From Lachnospiraceae bacterium UBA935 (GTDB lineage Bacteria; Bacillota; Clostridia; Lachnospirales; Lachnospiraceae): a stretch of 64,000 bases of DNA. The DNA is taken from positions 30,285 to 94,284 of the forward strand of contig DBDJ01000008.1 of NCBI GenBank assembly GCA_002293525.1, written 5' to 3'. This document shows, one piece after another, positions 52,547 through 61,665 of this stretch (positions are counted from its first letter, which is position 1; each line of letters opens with the position of its first letter). Both the position numbers and the translations under genes were made by a program. The notes beneath the pieces are model-generated. The model saw only the letters and a program-made list of their open reading frames with translations, was not told where the DNA came from and made no database searches.

Positions 52547-53414
52547 CTAATCTTTCAAGATCATCGTGGCTATAAAATTCTATTTCGATCTTGCCGGTAC
52601 CGTTATCTTTAGAATTGATCATAACCTTTGTTCCCAATGATAGCTTCAGTTTCTCGGCCAAGTCTTGATAGATAACCTCCAGGCTCTTGTCCGGCTCGTT
52701 AATCTTCTTACTCTTTTCAGGTTTATTCAGATTCTTTACCAGTTTCTCGACATCGCGGACATTTAGCTTTTCATCAAAGATTCTTTGAGCCAAGGCATAT
52801 TGCTGTTCTGGATCCTCAATAGAAATCAGGGCTCGGGCATGTCCTGTAGAAATCATCTCATTGATAATCATATTCTGCACTTCATCGCAAAGTTTTAATA
52901 AACGTATTGAGTTGGTGACTGCCGTCCGACTTTTTGAAACTCTTTCTGCTACTTCATCCTGTTTTAAATTAAATTCTGTGAGGAGACGCTTGAATGCCTG
53001 TGCCTCTTCAATTGCATTCAGATCTTCGCGTTGTATATTTTCGATCAAAGAAATTTCCACTATTTCCTGATCTGAATAATTCTTAATAATTACAGGGATT
53101 TCCTTCAGTCCGGCTTTTTTTGCGGCTCTCCATCTGCGCTCCCCGGCAATGATCTCATAATAACTATTCCTGTCCTGTACTAAAATCGGCTGTAAAAGTC
53201 CAAATTGCTTAATTGAATCAGCTAGCTCTTCCAACGCGTCTTCATCAAAGTTTTTCCTAGGCTGTTCCCTGTTGGGCTCGACTTTGGTGATCTTTACTAG
53301 CGTCCCCTTATTTTCATCCTTACCTTCAATATGGTTTTCCTCATTTTTTTTATCCTTGCCTAATGCGTTGGGAATCAATATATCCAAGCCTTTCCCTAAT
53401 CCTCTTGCTGCCAT
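52530..53414 (-). CDS. parB: Chromosome partitioning protein ParB/Spo0J
   Basis: ATG 53414 (AGAAAGG upstream) starts MAARGLGKGLDILIPNALGK, directly after the parA stop. The ParB CTPase domain has GERRWRAAKKAGLKEIPVII, and the helix-turn-helix reads DEVAERVSKSRTAVTNSIRL. The protein loads at parS, spreads and clamps DNA using CTP. Two perfect parS sites lie 1.4 kb upstream. Length of about 294 residues is normal. Confidence 0.94.
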   Translation of the reverse strand: MAARGLGKGLDILIPNALGKDKKNEENHIEGKDENKGTLVKITKVEPNREQPRKNFDEDALEELADSIKQFGLLQPILVQDRNSYYEIIAGERRWRAAKKAGLKEIPVIIKNYSDQEIVEISLIENIQREDLNAIEEAQAFKRLLTEFNLKQDEVAERVSKSRTAVTNSIRLLKLCDEVQNMIINEMISTGHARALISIEDPEQQYALAQRIFDEKLNVRDVEKLVKNLNKPEKSKKINEPDKSLEVIYQDLAEKLKLSLGTKVMINSKDNGTGKIEIEFYSHDDLERLVDKLK

Positions 53415-53415
53415 A

Positions 53416-54183
53416 TCATACATCCTTTCTGTTAATAACTTCATCTGCCAGTAGCATATATGCTTCCGCCCCTGCTGATTTAGGATCATATATATTGATC
53501 GGCATCCCATAGCTGGGTGCTTCCGCCAGTCTGATGTTACGTGGAATCACGGTTTTATATACATTTTGATTTAAATGATTTTTCACGTTTTCTACTACTT
53601 GTAAAGATAGATTTGTACGGGCATCGAACATAGTAAACACTACGCCTTCCATATCCAGCTCCGGATTCAATCTTTCTTTTACTAAGTTAACAGTATGTAT
53701 TAACTGGCTCAATCCTTCCAAGGCATAGTATTCGCATTGTATGGGAACCAAAACCGTATTGGCTGTTGTCATTGCATTTATTGTCAGCAAACTCAAGGAA
53801 GGGGGACAATCAATAATAACATAGTCATATTCCTCACAGACCCAGTCGATTTCTTTTTTTAGTATGTACTCTTTTTTGTCAATACCTATTAATTCGATTT
53901 CTGCCGCTGCCAAATTTACATTGGATGGCACTATAGATATATTGGGCAGTACTTCTTTAATAATACATTCCTGTATTGAACATTCTCCTATTATTAATTC
54001 ATAGATAGTGTTTTCCAAGTTGTTTTTATCAATACCGAAGCCGCTTGTTGTGTTCCCTTGGGGATCGGCGTCAACTACTAGTATTTTTTTATCTTTACCT
54101 GCCAAGGCTGCTGATAAGTTTATAGAGGTGGTGGTCTTTCCTACACCTCCTTTTTGATTTGCTATTGCTATTGTTCTACCCAT
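53416..54183 (-). CDS. parA: Chromosome partitioning ATPase ParA/Soj
   Basis: ATG 54183 begins MGRTIAIANQKGGVGKTTTS, the usual Soj start. The frame extending to 54258 adds a non-conserved 25 residues and was rejected. The deviant Walker A (KGGVGKTTT) and Walker B (YDYVIIDCPPSLSLL) are intact. With ParB it organises origin segregation. The parA stop overlaps the parB leader. Confidence 0.94.
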   Translation of the reverse strand: MGRTIAIANQKGGVGKTTTSINLSAALAGKDKKILVVDADPQGNTTSGFGIDKNNLENTIYELIIGECSIQECIIKEVLPNISIVPSNVNLAAAEIELIGIDKKEYILKKEIDWVCEEYDYVIIDCPPSLSLLTINAMTTANTVLVPIQCEYYALEGLSQLIHTVNLVKERLNPELDMEGVVFTMFDARTNLSLQVVENVKNHLNQNVYKTVIPRNIRLAEAPSYGMPINIYDPKSAGAEAYMLLADEVINRKDV

Positions 54184-54787
54184 TTTACCTTGCCCTTTCG
54201 ACTGACTTAAACCTGTCTGACTTTTGTTTTTCCATCTGATTATACCATTAATCTGCATTTTAATCTAGCTGAAATCATTAAGAATTATTTTCGCAGTAAG
54301 CTGTTTTTGCTGAAATTAAGGCCATTTACCGGTTCGTTACCCACCACTCCACCAGCCAGAAGAGATGATTTCCATTTTTCTGGCCAAAGGGCGAAATAAA
54401 CTGGCCTATTTCAATCGTTTGTTAACCTTTATCTATAAAAAGAAAACGCTTTCCGTCTAATCTACAGACTTGTCAGTGCACCATCTCCTCGATGGAGGAA
54501 GTTTTATAGTGTCTTAGCTTAAACTTTATTTTTTCGGACATGGACAAGCTTTGCTTATCCATAAAGCCGGCAGAGGTGTTCCGTCTGACCGTTCGCTATC
54601 TTGCTTTTAGCAACTATAGAGGCGAAGCTCACATAGAAAATCCGGCCATCTAGTCCTCCGGTCCCCGAGCCCCAGTACTCAAAATTTTGTACAACCTCAA
54701 CGTATGGGTTATTTACGCGCCCGCAGATCGTTTCACATCTCTATTTCAATGTTTCACAGGGGTATAAACAAGATATTGTGGTTGATA
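54184..54787. other. Intergenic region between parA and parS sites
   Basis: No gene is supported here. It contains a hairpin at 54542-54560 (GGACAAGC/GCTTATCC), a stretch at 54629-54665 related to the right arm of the 19.6 kb foldback element (CCTCCGGTCCCCGAGCC), and a degenerate parS-like half-site near 54752 (TGTTTCACA). Confidence 0.5.
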
Positions 54788-54803
54788 TGTTTCACGTGAA
54801 ACA
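54788..54803. promoter_or_regulatory. parS site 1
   Basis: TGTTTCACGTGAAACA is a perfect 16-bp palindrome matching the consensus ParB-binding parS site. Confidence 0.96.
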
Positions 54804-54833
54804 TATATGGTGGTGATTTTTTTAAAAGCAACC

Positions 54834-54849
54834 TGTTTCACGTGAAACA
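54834..54849. promoter_or_regulatory. parS site 2
   Basis: A second identical copy of TGTTTCACGTGAAACA, 46 bp from the first centre to centre, immediately beside the response regulator gene. Confidence 0.96.
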
Positions 54850-54872
54850 CTTTCCAGATGTTCAATCATATA

Positions 54873-55517
54873 TCAGTACAGCTTTATTATGTTATTTCTT
54901 ATCGCGAAAACCGCGGCCTGTGTTCTATCTGACACTTCTATCTTTCTAAAAATATTTGATATATGATTCTTCACCGTTCTCTCGCTTATATTAAGATTGA
55001 TGCCGATTTCCTTGTTAAACATTCCGCTAGCTACTTGTGTTAATATTTCGACTTCTCGCTTTGTTAATAAAGCCAATTTTTCTTTATCTATATCCCTGTT
55101 TATTAATCGGGAATTCAAGGAAGGAATCAGGCTAGGCTGGATATAAGTTTCGTTATTTACAATAGATGTAATGGCCTCTTTTAATTCCGCAGACCCGGAA
55201 TCCTTTAAAATATATCCTTCTGCTCCGATGTCAATTGCTCTCACTAAATATTCAACTTCATTATGTACAGTGAGAATCAATACTTTCAATGGTGTTTTCC
55301 TTAGCTTCAGTTCTTCCAGAACATCAAGACCGTTCTTACCTGGCATGTTAATATCTAAGAGTAAGATATCAGGATTAGTTGATTTTAATATCTCTAGGCA
55401 TTCCTCTCCGTCACTGGCTTCTGCAATAATTTCCAATGTTCCATCAAATTCTAATAATTGTTTAATTCCTTCACGCATTAATATATGATCGTCTGCCAGC
55501 ATTACTTTAATACTCAT
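54873..55517 (-). CDS. NarL/DegU-type response regulator
   Basis: The 214-residue protein has a receiver domain with acidic pocket (VMLADDHILMREGIKQLL), phosphoacceptor Asp in DILLLDINMPG, Thr/Lys region LILTV, and a C-terminal LuxR helix-turn-helix (LTKREVEILTQVASGMFNKE). It pairs with the sensor kinase encoded 17 bp upstream. Regulon unknown. It sits in the parA-rsmG interval that is normally empty. Confidence 0.9.
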   Translation of the reverse strand: MSIKVMLADDHILMREGIKQLLEFDGTLEIIAEASDGEECLEILKSTNPDILLLDINMPGKNGLDVLEELKLRKTPLKVLILTVHNEVEYLVRAIDIGAEGYILKDSGSAELKEAITSIVNNETYIQPSLIPSLNSRLINRDIDKEKLALLTKREVEILTQVASGMFNKEIGINLNISERTVKNHISNIFRKIEVSDRTQAAVFAIRNNIIKLY

Positions 55518-55534
55518 TCATACCTCCTTATAAA

Positions 55535-56476
55535 CTATCGCAGCGGCACCAATTCCCCTTTATCTTCAATCGGTATCGTAATTGATATTCTAGTTCCTAT
55601 TTCTTTTGTTCCTTCGGAATAAATACTTAACTCACCTCTTAATAACTGTACTCTTTCTTCCAGAATCTGCAAACCGAAATGCTTTCCTTTTCCCTTGGCA
55701 GTTAAGTCATCAAACCCTCTTCCATCATCTTTTATTTTTATTTGACACATCTCGTTTACTTCTACAATTTCGATATTTATTTGACTTGCTCCTGAATGCT
55801 TGATCGAATTAACTATGCATTCTCTAATAATCCTGTAAATATTTGCAACAACTAAATCATTATTAATAACAATGTTTTCCTCTAATTCTAATTCAATAAG
55901 TATATCTGTATCCCTTTGCAATTTATCAACCATGCTTTGTAAAGCATCTTTGAAATTTAAATCATCAAATTCCATTGGCCGTAAATCATAAATAGTATTC
56001 CGGATGTCATCTATTACAACTCTTATCTTCTTGCCGGCCAATTCAAGTTCTAATTTTGCTTTGGCAGGATCTTGATCTATAAATAAAGAACTTAATTCCA
56101 ACGTATGAATTAAGTGCGTCAGGTTTTGCAGTGAAGTATCATGTAAGTCTCTGGCAATCCTTTTTCTTTCTTTCTCCTGAATATCTAAAAGCATTAATCC
56201 ATCTAAAAAACTACCGACAGATATAACCTCCTGCAATTCGGTAATTCTTTTTTCGAGCTTGTCAATCTCGATAGTATACTTCTGATTTTCATATATAAGA
56301 TCTTCCTTTTCTTTTAAATAGATTTTCTTTTCACCTTCTTCCCTGCAAGTAATCAAATACTTCTCTATCTTTTCTATTCTAATATAATTATTATTCCGTA
56401 TCTCTTTTAATTCTTGATTCTCTTGCACAAAGCTGTTATGCATTGCCTGTAATATTTTAGTTGAATTCCTTGTCAT
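55535..56476 (-). CDS. Cytoplasmic DegS-like sensor histidine kinase
   Basis: ATG 56476 (ATGGGG upstream) gives 313 residues. Residues 15-95 are a long coiled coil without membrane helices. The HisKA_3 motif KRIARDLHDTSLQNLTHLIH carries the phosphorylated His, followed by IRNTIYDLRPMEFDDL and an HATPase_c domain (KIKDDGRGFDD, HFGLQILEERVQLL). The signal must be cytoplasmic. It is the cognate kinase of the response regulator downstream. Confidence 0.9.
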   Translation of the reverse strand: MTRNSTKILQAMHNSFVQENQELKEIRNNNYIRIEKIEKYLITCREEGEKKIYLKEKEDLIYENQKYTIEIDKLEKRITELQEVISVGSFLDGLMLLDIQEKERKRIARDLHDTSLQNLTHLIHTLELSSLFIDQDPAKAKLELELAGKKIRVVIDDIRNTIYDLRPMEFDDLNFKDALQSMVDKLQRDTDILIELELEENIVINNDLVVANIYRIIRECIVNSIKHSGASQINIEIVEVNEMCQIKIKDDGRGFDDLTAKGKGKHFGLQILEERVQLLRGELSIYSEGTKEIGTRISITIPIEDKGELVPLR

Positions 56477-56712
56477 TAGCAATCCCCATCATTTCATATT
56501 GAATTGAGCGCACATAATAAAAAATAATCACTGCTAACCTTATCATATACCAATTTCGACATTTATAAAAGAGAAAAATCTTTAATTACTATCTTATTTT
56601 TATGTTGACAGAGGTAAAAGGTCATATTCCTCATGATTACCTGGTAAAGATGTTTTGGGATCCGTAAAATATGAGGTAATAGCCCGATTGGGCGGGTTTT
56701 AATTTTTGGGGT
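56477..56712. other. Short intergenic region upstream of the two-component pair
   Basis: AT-rich, 236 bp. A small GCCC/GGGC hairpin with a following T-rich stretch at 56682-56707 lies after the rsmG stop. A promoter for the kinase is expected but not clear. Confidence 0.4.
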
Positions 56713-57423
56713 TTATAAAGGCTTCTTTGTCGGGATTCCCGCTTTTCTCGGAAATATATCAGGTGTATTGTTTATTTTTTTAATTAATATCAAACTACGG
56801 TTTATATCAGAATCAGGAAGTGAATACGTTATTTTATCTTGTATATTGCCTCCTAATATAGTAATTGCAGACTGTGAATCTGTTATTTCTTCTGCTATTT
56901 TCTCTGATTTATAAGAAATAAAGAAGCCACCAATTTTTACAAAAGGTAAACAGTATTCAGAAAGCGTAGATAGATTAGCAACGGCTCGTGAAACACATAA
57001 ATTGAATTTTTCTCTCATTTCCTGTTTGGCAAAATCTTCTGCACGGCCATGTAAAGCTACTATTCCCTTCAAATCCAATGACTTAATCACATGATCTAAA
57101 AATTTTACCCTTTTACTCTGTGAATCCAACAAAGTCATATCTAAGTCAGGAAAGGCAATTTTCAGAGGTATTCCGGGAAAACCTGCTCCAGTTCCGACAT
57201 CGATTACCTTTTCAATTGAGTAAAGTATATTACTTCCGGCATTTACTATTGCGAGACTATCAACAAAGTGCTTTTTATAAACATCCTCATATTCGACAAT
57301 AGCAGTAAGATTACTGACAGAATTCCATTGGCTCAACAACTTGTAGTAGTCATCAAACTGAGCTCTTTGTTTATTATTAAGCTCAATTCCCAATATATCT
57401 AAATCATTATTAAAAAGTAACAT
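56713..57423 (-). CDS. rsmG: 16S rRNA (guanine527-N7)-methyltransferase
   Basis: The 236-residue protein, with AGGAG upstream, has the SAM-binding motif DVGTGAGFPGIPLKIAFP and the RsmG signature VSRAVANLSTLSEYCLPFVK. It methylates G527 in 16S rRNA. In this clade it normally follows mnmG, as here, with a repeat-filled spacer of about 130 bp between them. Loss of function gives low-level streptomycin resistance in other bacteria. Confidence 0.94.
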   Translation of the reverse strand: MLLFNNDLDILGIELNNKQRAQFDDYYKLLSQWNSVSNLTAIVEYEDVYKKHFVDSLAIVNAGSNILYSIEKVIDVGTGAGFPGIPLKIAFPDLDMTLLDSQSKRVKFLDHVIKSLDLKGIVALHGRAEDFAKQEMREKFNLCVSRAVANLSTLSEYCLPFVKIGGFFISYKSEKIAEEITDSQSAITILGGNIQDKITYSLPDSDINRSLILIKKINNTPDIFPRKAGIPTKKPL

Positions 57424-57437
57424 CTATTCTCCTATCT

Positions 57438-57550
57438 AAGGTCATAGCCTAAGTTATAGTCCAAGGTCGTAGCCTCAGGTCATAACCCAGGGTCGTAGCC
57501 TCAGGTCATAGCCTAAGGTCATAGCCTAAATTCATAGCTTCAGTCCATAA
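57438..57550. repeat. Degenerate 12-13-bp tandem repeat between mnmG and rsmG
   Basis: About nine units of AAGGTCATAGCCT and variants (GGTCGTAGCCTC, GGTCATAACCC) fill the spacer. No spacers are present, so it is not CRISPR. Confidence 0.85.
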
Positions 57551-57556
57551 CTAAAA

Positions 57557-59467
57557 CTACATATTTTGAGGTAAATTCTTTTGACTGATATACACAAGAA
57601 GTACCGATATATCTGCCGGTGAAACACCTGAAATACGTGATGCTTGTCCCAAAGAAACAGGCCTGTAAACTTTTAATTTCTGACGTGCCTCTATTCTAAT
57701 GCTGGGAACATCATCATAATCTATATCTACAGGAATCATTCTTTTCTCTAACTTTTGAAATTGCTTAACCTGACGTTTCTGTCTTTCAATATAGCCTTCG
57801 TATTTTATCTCGATTTCTACCTGCTGCGTAATATCATCAGATAAGGAAGGCCTTTCCTGATCCAAGGGCCCAAGGATGAAATAGGTCATCTCCGGACGGC
57901 AAAGCAATTCTGCCAATGAAGATGCTGTCTTAAGAAGAGAACTATTATGCTCAGTTAAAAATTCCTGAACATAGCCGGAAGCACCCAGTTTGGTATGCTT
58001 AAGTCGGGCAATCTCCGATTCAATTGACAGTCTTTTCATTACTAATTGATCATGCTGGTAATCGGAAATCAGCCCGGCACGGTACCCTTTTTCTCTGATG
58101 CGTAAATCGGCATTATCCTGGCGGAGCAATAAGCGATATTCTGCGCGGGACGTCATCATCCGGTAAGGTTCTGAAGTTTCTTTGGTAACCAGATCATCAA
58201 TCAATACTCCGATATATGCTTCTGATCGGTCTATTATCATCTCTTCTTCTTCTTTAATATAAAGTGCTGCGTTTATGCCTGCAATAATACCTTGAGCGGC
58301 TGCTTCCTCATATCCGCTGCTCCCGTTTAGCTGACCGGCACTATAAAGTCCTTCAATATTTTTAAAGCGGAGCGTATGATATAACTGACTGGGGTCAATA
58401 CAGTCATATTCAATAGCATAAGCATTCCGTACGATCCGGCAAGCTTCCATGCCCGGCACCGACTGATACATGGCGATCTGGACATCCTCCGGCAAAGAAG
58501 AAGACATACCGCTCACATACATCTCATTTGTGTAACATCCCTCCGGCTCCAAAAATACTTGGTGACGCTCTTTATCTGCGAATTTCACTACTTTATCTTC
58601 AATTGAAGGACAGTACCTGGTTCCTACTCCCTCTATTATACCCGCATAAAGCGGAGAACGATCCAGATTCTTCTTGATAATCTCATGCGTTTTTGCATTG
58701 GTATAGGTTAAGAAACAAGATATTTGTTCCTTTTGGACATCCTCAGCTTTCGTAGAAAAAGAAAAAGGCACTATTTTCTCATCTCCAAACTGCTCTGTCA
58801 TCTTAGAGAAATTTAAACTTCTCTTATCCACCCGTGCCGGTGTCCCCGTCTTAAACCGCCGCAAGCGGATTCCAAGGCTCTTAAGGGAATCAGAAAGATG
58901 CTCGGCCGCCTTTAACCCGTTCGGGCCAGTATATGTGATGGTTTCACCACATAGGCACCGGGCATTCAAATAAGTACCGGAACATAAAATAATCGCTTTG
59001 CATTCATATGTAATACCTGTATGAGTTTTCAAACCTACTATTTTTTTATATGACTCTGGTGCCTCCGGATTATCCTCAACTATCAGAGCCACGACTTCTG
59101 CCTGCTTGATGATAAGATTATCCTGATTTTCCAGTACCGTTCTCATAGTTCGGCTATAATCAGCTTTATCTGCTTGGGCACGCAGCGAATGCACTGCAGG
59201 ACCTTTGGATATGTTCAGCATCTTGGATTGGATAAAAGTTTTATCAATATTCTTACCCATTTCTCCTCCAAGGGCATCTACTTCTCTTACCAGATGTCCT
59301 TTAGAAGTTCCTCCTATATTAGGATTACATGGCATTAAGGCAATGCTATCCACATTAACAGTAAAAATAATCGTTTTCATCCCCATTCTGGCACAAGCAA
59401 GGCCTGCTTCACAGCCCGCATGACCAGCTCCTATAACACAAACATCAACTTTTTCGATCAAAGCCAC
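57557..59467 (-). CDS. mnmG: tRNA uridine-5-carboxymethylaminomethyl modification enzyme, FAD subunit
   Basis: The 636-residue protein has the FAD-binding start VDVCVIGAGHAGCEAGLACA, the GidA signature GPKYCPSIEDK-like segment (GTRYCPSIEDKVVKF) and PGLYSAGQ-like ENIEGLYSAGQLNGSSGYEE. With MnmE it modifies the wobble uridine of several tRNAs. The start GTG at 59467 follows ACGGAACGGA. Only 12 bp separate it from mnmE. Confidence 0.95.
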   Translation of the reverse strand: MALIEKVDVCVIGAGHAGCEAGLACARMGMKTIIFTVNVDSIALMPCNPNIGGTSKGHLVREVDALGGEMGKNIDKTFIQSKMLNISKGPAVHSLRAQADKADYSRTMRTVLENQDNLIIKQAEVVALIVEDNPEAPESYKKIVGLKTHTGITYECKAIILCSGTYLNARCLCGETITYTGPNGLKAAEHLSDSLKSLGIRLRRFKTGTPARVDKRSLNFSKMTEQFGDEKIVPFSFSTKAEDVQKEQISCFLTYTNAKTHEIIKKNLDRSPLYAGIIEGVGTRYCPSIEDKVVKFADKERHQVFLEPEGCYTNEMYVSGMSSSLPEDVQIAMYQSVPGMEACRIVRNAYAIEYDCIDPSQLYHTLRFKNIEGLYSAGQLNGSSGYEEAAAQGIIAGINAALYIKEEEEMIIDRSEAYIGVLIDDLVTKETSEPYRMMTSRAEYRLLLRQDNADLRIREKGYRAGLISDYQHDQLVMKRLSIESEIARLKHTKLGASGYVQEFLTEHNSSLLKTASSLAELLCRPEMTYFILGPLDQERPSLSDDITQQVEIEIKYEGYIERQKRQVKQFQKLEKRMIPVDIDYDDVPSIRIEARQKLKVYRPVSLGQASRISGVSPADISVLLVYISQKNLPQNM

Positions 59468-59479
59468 TCCGTTCCGTAA

Positions 59480-60883
59480 TTACTTACCTGTACAAAATTT
59501 TGAAAATATTTCATTGATGAGATCTTCACCTATCTGATCCCCTGTTATCATTCCTAAATACTCATATGCGCTCATCATATCAATCGTATAAAAATCCTCT
59601 GGCATTTTTGCTTCCAAGCTCTGATTCACCAAAAGCATGCTGTCATATGCATTCCGAAGTGCTTCCTGATGGCGAAGATTTGTAATAAATATATCTTCCC
59701 TGTTGATCCCGTCGTCGATAAACATATCCCATATTGTCTGGCTAAACTGATCAAAACCTGAGTTCTCTTTCGCAGAAGTTCTTATAATGGCCGGCCTGTC
59801 CACAGAATTATCAACATGTGGATAATTCTTATCCCCAGACTCCAGAAACATCTGAATATCATCTTCGTCCACTTTAGTATCCAGATCTGCCTTATTTAAT
59901 AAAACAATTGCCTTCCTGCCATTTATTAACTCACGAATCTTCCTGTCATTTTCGTCAAGTTCAACAGAGGAATCTATGACATACACGATTAAATCTGCTT
60001 GCAATGCATACTTCATAGCTTTTTCAACACCTATTTTCTCTATTGTATCTTCGGTAGCACGAATCCCAGCCGTATCAATAATATTAAGCATGACCCCGTT
60101 TACCTTAACCGATTCCTCTAAAATATCCCTGGTTGTTCCGGCAATATCCGTCACAATTGCTCTGTCGTCTCCGACCAGCAAATTTAAAAGGGATGACTTA
60201 CCGACATTCGGCTTCCCTACTATTACAGTATATATTCCTTCTTTTAGTATTTTACCGTTTTCCGAAGTCTTGATAAGAAGGTTCATCCGCCTCAGTATAT
60301 CTGTTACTTTTTCCTGTAAGATATCTTGATACCCTTCCAAACTTCTATGTTCGGGGTCATCCAAGGCAGACTCAATATATGCAACCTGATAAATAATATC
60401 TTCTCTCAGTAAACGAATGACATCGGACACCTTACCAGTCAGCTGATTAAGCGAAGTTCTCAGGGCAAACTCGCTTTTTGACCGAATAATATCCATCACC
60501 GCTTCCGCTTCCGCCAAATCAATTCTACCGTTTAGAAAAGCCTTTTTAGTAAATTCACCAGGTTCAGCCAGCCTCGCACCGTTCTTAATCATCAGGTTCA
60601 TGATCCTGTTCATAATCATAATGCTTCCATGGCAATTTATTTCAACTACATCTTCCCTTGTATAACTATTAGGAGATTTCATAAGAGAAACCATGACTTC
60701 ATCAATAGCTTCTTCGCCATCCATAATAAAACCGTAACGAATTGTATGCGTTTTCATATCCTTAATCTTAGAAAAGCATTTTCCTGTAATCGGTACCGCA
60801 TCGTCTCCGCTGAGCCGGATTATCCCGATCCCTGACTCTGACAATGCCGTTGCCGGCGCCACTATTGTTTCTCTTTTCATCAT
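59480..60883 (-). CDS. mnmE: tRNA modification GTPase MnmE
   Basis: I choose ATG 60883, with AAGGAG ten bases upstream (next ATG 60880). The N-terminal folate-binding domain begins KRETIVAPATALSESGIGII. The G domain has GKPNVGKSSLLN, DIAGTTRD and LNKAD. The C-terminal CxGK motif is FCTGK. It forms the tRNA-modifying complex with MnmG encoded downstream. A strong terminator-like hairpin (60906-60940) lies just ahead of its ribosome binding site. Confidence 0.95.
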   Translation of the reverse strand: MMKRETIVAPATALSESGIGIIRLSGDDAVPITGKCFSKIKDMKTHTIRYGFIMDGEEAIDEVMVSLMKSPNSYTREDVVEINCHGSIMIMNRIMNLMIKNGARLAEPGEFTKKAFLNGRIDLAEAEAVMDIIRSKSEFALRTSLNQLTGKVSDVIRLLREDIIYQVAYIESALDDPEHRSLEGYQDILQEKVTDILRRMNLLIKTSENGKILKEGIYTVIVGKPNVGKSSLLNLLVGDDRAIVTDIAGTTRDILEESVKVNGVMLNIIDTAGIRATEDTIEKIGVEKAMKYALQADLIVYVIDSSVELDENDRKIRELINGRKAIVLLNKADLDTKVDEDDIQMFLESGDKNYPHVDNSVDRPAIIRTSAKENSGFDQFSQTIWDMFIDDGINREDIFITNLRHQEALRNAYDSMLLVNQSLEAKMPEDFYTIDMMSAYEYLGMITGDQIGEDLINEIFSKFCTGK

Positions 60884-60905
60884 AATCACAAAACTCCTTA
60901 TAACC

Positions 60906-60940
60906 AAAAAGCCAGGGTATTGTTAAAAAAATACCCTGGC
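60906..60940 (-). terminator. Strong terminator hairpin between jag and mnmE
   Basis: On the minus strand GCCAGGGTATT pairs perfectly with AATACCCTGGC around an 8-base loop, followed by TTTTT. Only about 7 bp separate it from the mnmE ribosome binding site, so mnmE needs readthrough or a promoter overlapping the hairpin (TTAACA-N18-TATAAG is a candidate). Confidence 0.85.
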
Positions 60941-60951
60941 ACGTTTAATTA

Positions 60952-61575
60952 CTATCTCTTTAAAGTCACCACCACTCTCCTGAACGGTTCCTCGCCTTCG
61001 CTATGAGTCGTTACAAATTTATCATTCTGGAGAACGGAATGGATCACCCTTCTTTCATATGGATTCATCGGTTCCAAGGAAACTGGTCTTTTTGACCTTT
61101 TTACTTTAAAGGCAATATTTTTGGCCAGATTTTCTAAGGTTTCTTTTCTTCTTATCCGATAATTCTCAGTATCTACTTTAACCCTGATATAATCGTGACT
61201 TTCTTTATTTGCCACCAGTGATACAAGATACTGAAGGGAATCTAAGGTCTGTCCTCTTTTCCCTATTAAGACACCCATCTCTTCTCCATTTAAATCGATA
61301 TCCATATTTTTGCCTGCTTCATCATAGTCAACGTTAATGGATACTTTCATTTTCATGGCATGAAACACATCTTGCAAAAAATCATTAATCTTATCAACCA
61401 GAGTATCCTTAACCTTGCCCTTAATCAAAGCCGGCTTGGATCCTAACCCTAAAAAACCTGAAGATCCTTCTTCAACTATAATATAATCCAATTTATCACT
61501 TGTTATAGAAAACTTCTGACATGCCAAGGTAATTGCATCATCCACTGTTTTAGCTGATATTTCAATATAGTCCAT
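60952..61575 (-). CDS. jag: Jag/KhpB (SpoIIIJ-associated) RNA-binding protein
   Basis: ATG 61575 follows GGAGGAAGATGT. The 207-residue protein has the Jag N-terminal domain (DYIEISAKTVDDAITLACQK, GSSGFLGLGSKPA), a KH domain (GVLIGKRGQTLDSLQYLVSL) and a C-terminal R3H domain (MNPYERRVIHSVLQND). It binds RNA with KhpA and influences cell elongation. It lies after yidC, as is usual. Confidence 0.93.
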   Translation of the reverse strand: MDYIEISAKTVDDAITLACQKFSITSDKLDYIIVEEGSSGFLGLGSKPALIKGKVKDTLVDKINDFLQDVFHAMKMKVSINVDYDEAGKNMDIDLNGEEMGVLIGKRGQTLDSLQYLVSLVANKESHDYIRVKVDTENYRIRRKETLENLAKNIAFKVKRSKRPVSLEPMNPYERRVIHSVLQNDKFVTTHSEGEEPFRRVVVTLKR

Positions 61576-61665
61576 ACATCTTCCTCCATTAATTATATTT
61601 TATAGTCTCCTATTTTAAGATTTATTTTCTATTATCTTGTATCTTTAAAATATATTATCTTACCC

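Noticed and set aside
56988..57002. parS-like sequence in rsmG
   Set aside because: Only one half matches the consensus; the other half diverges.
57438..57550. CRISPR-like repeat array
   Set aside because: The units are 12-13 bp, degenerate and contiguous without spacers, and no cas genes are present.
59817..59825. Perfect DnaA box (TGTGGATAA) in mnmE, and another at 18934 in tadA
   Set aside because: Isolated single boxes inside genes are expected by chance and do not mark an origin.
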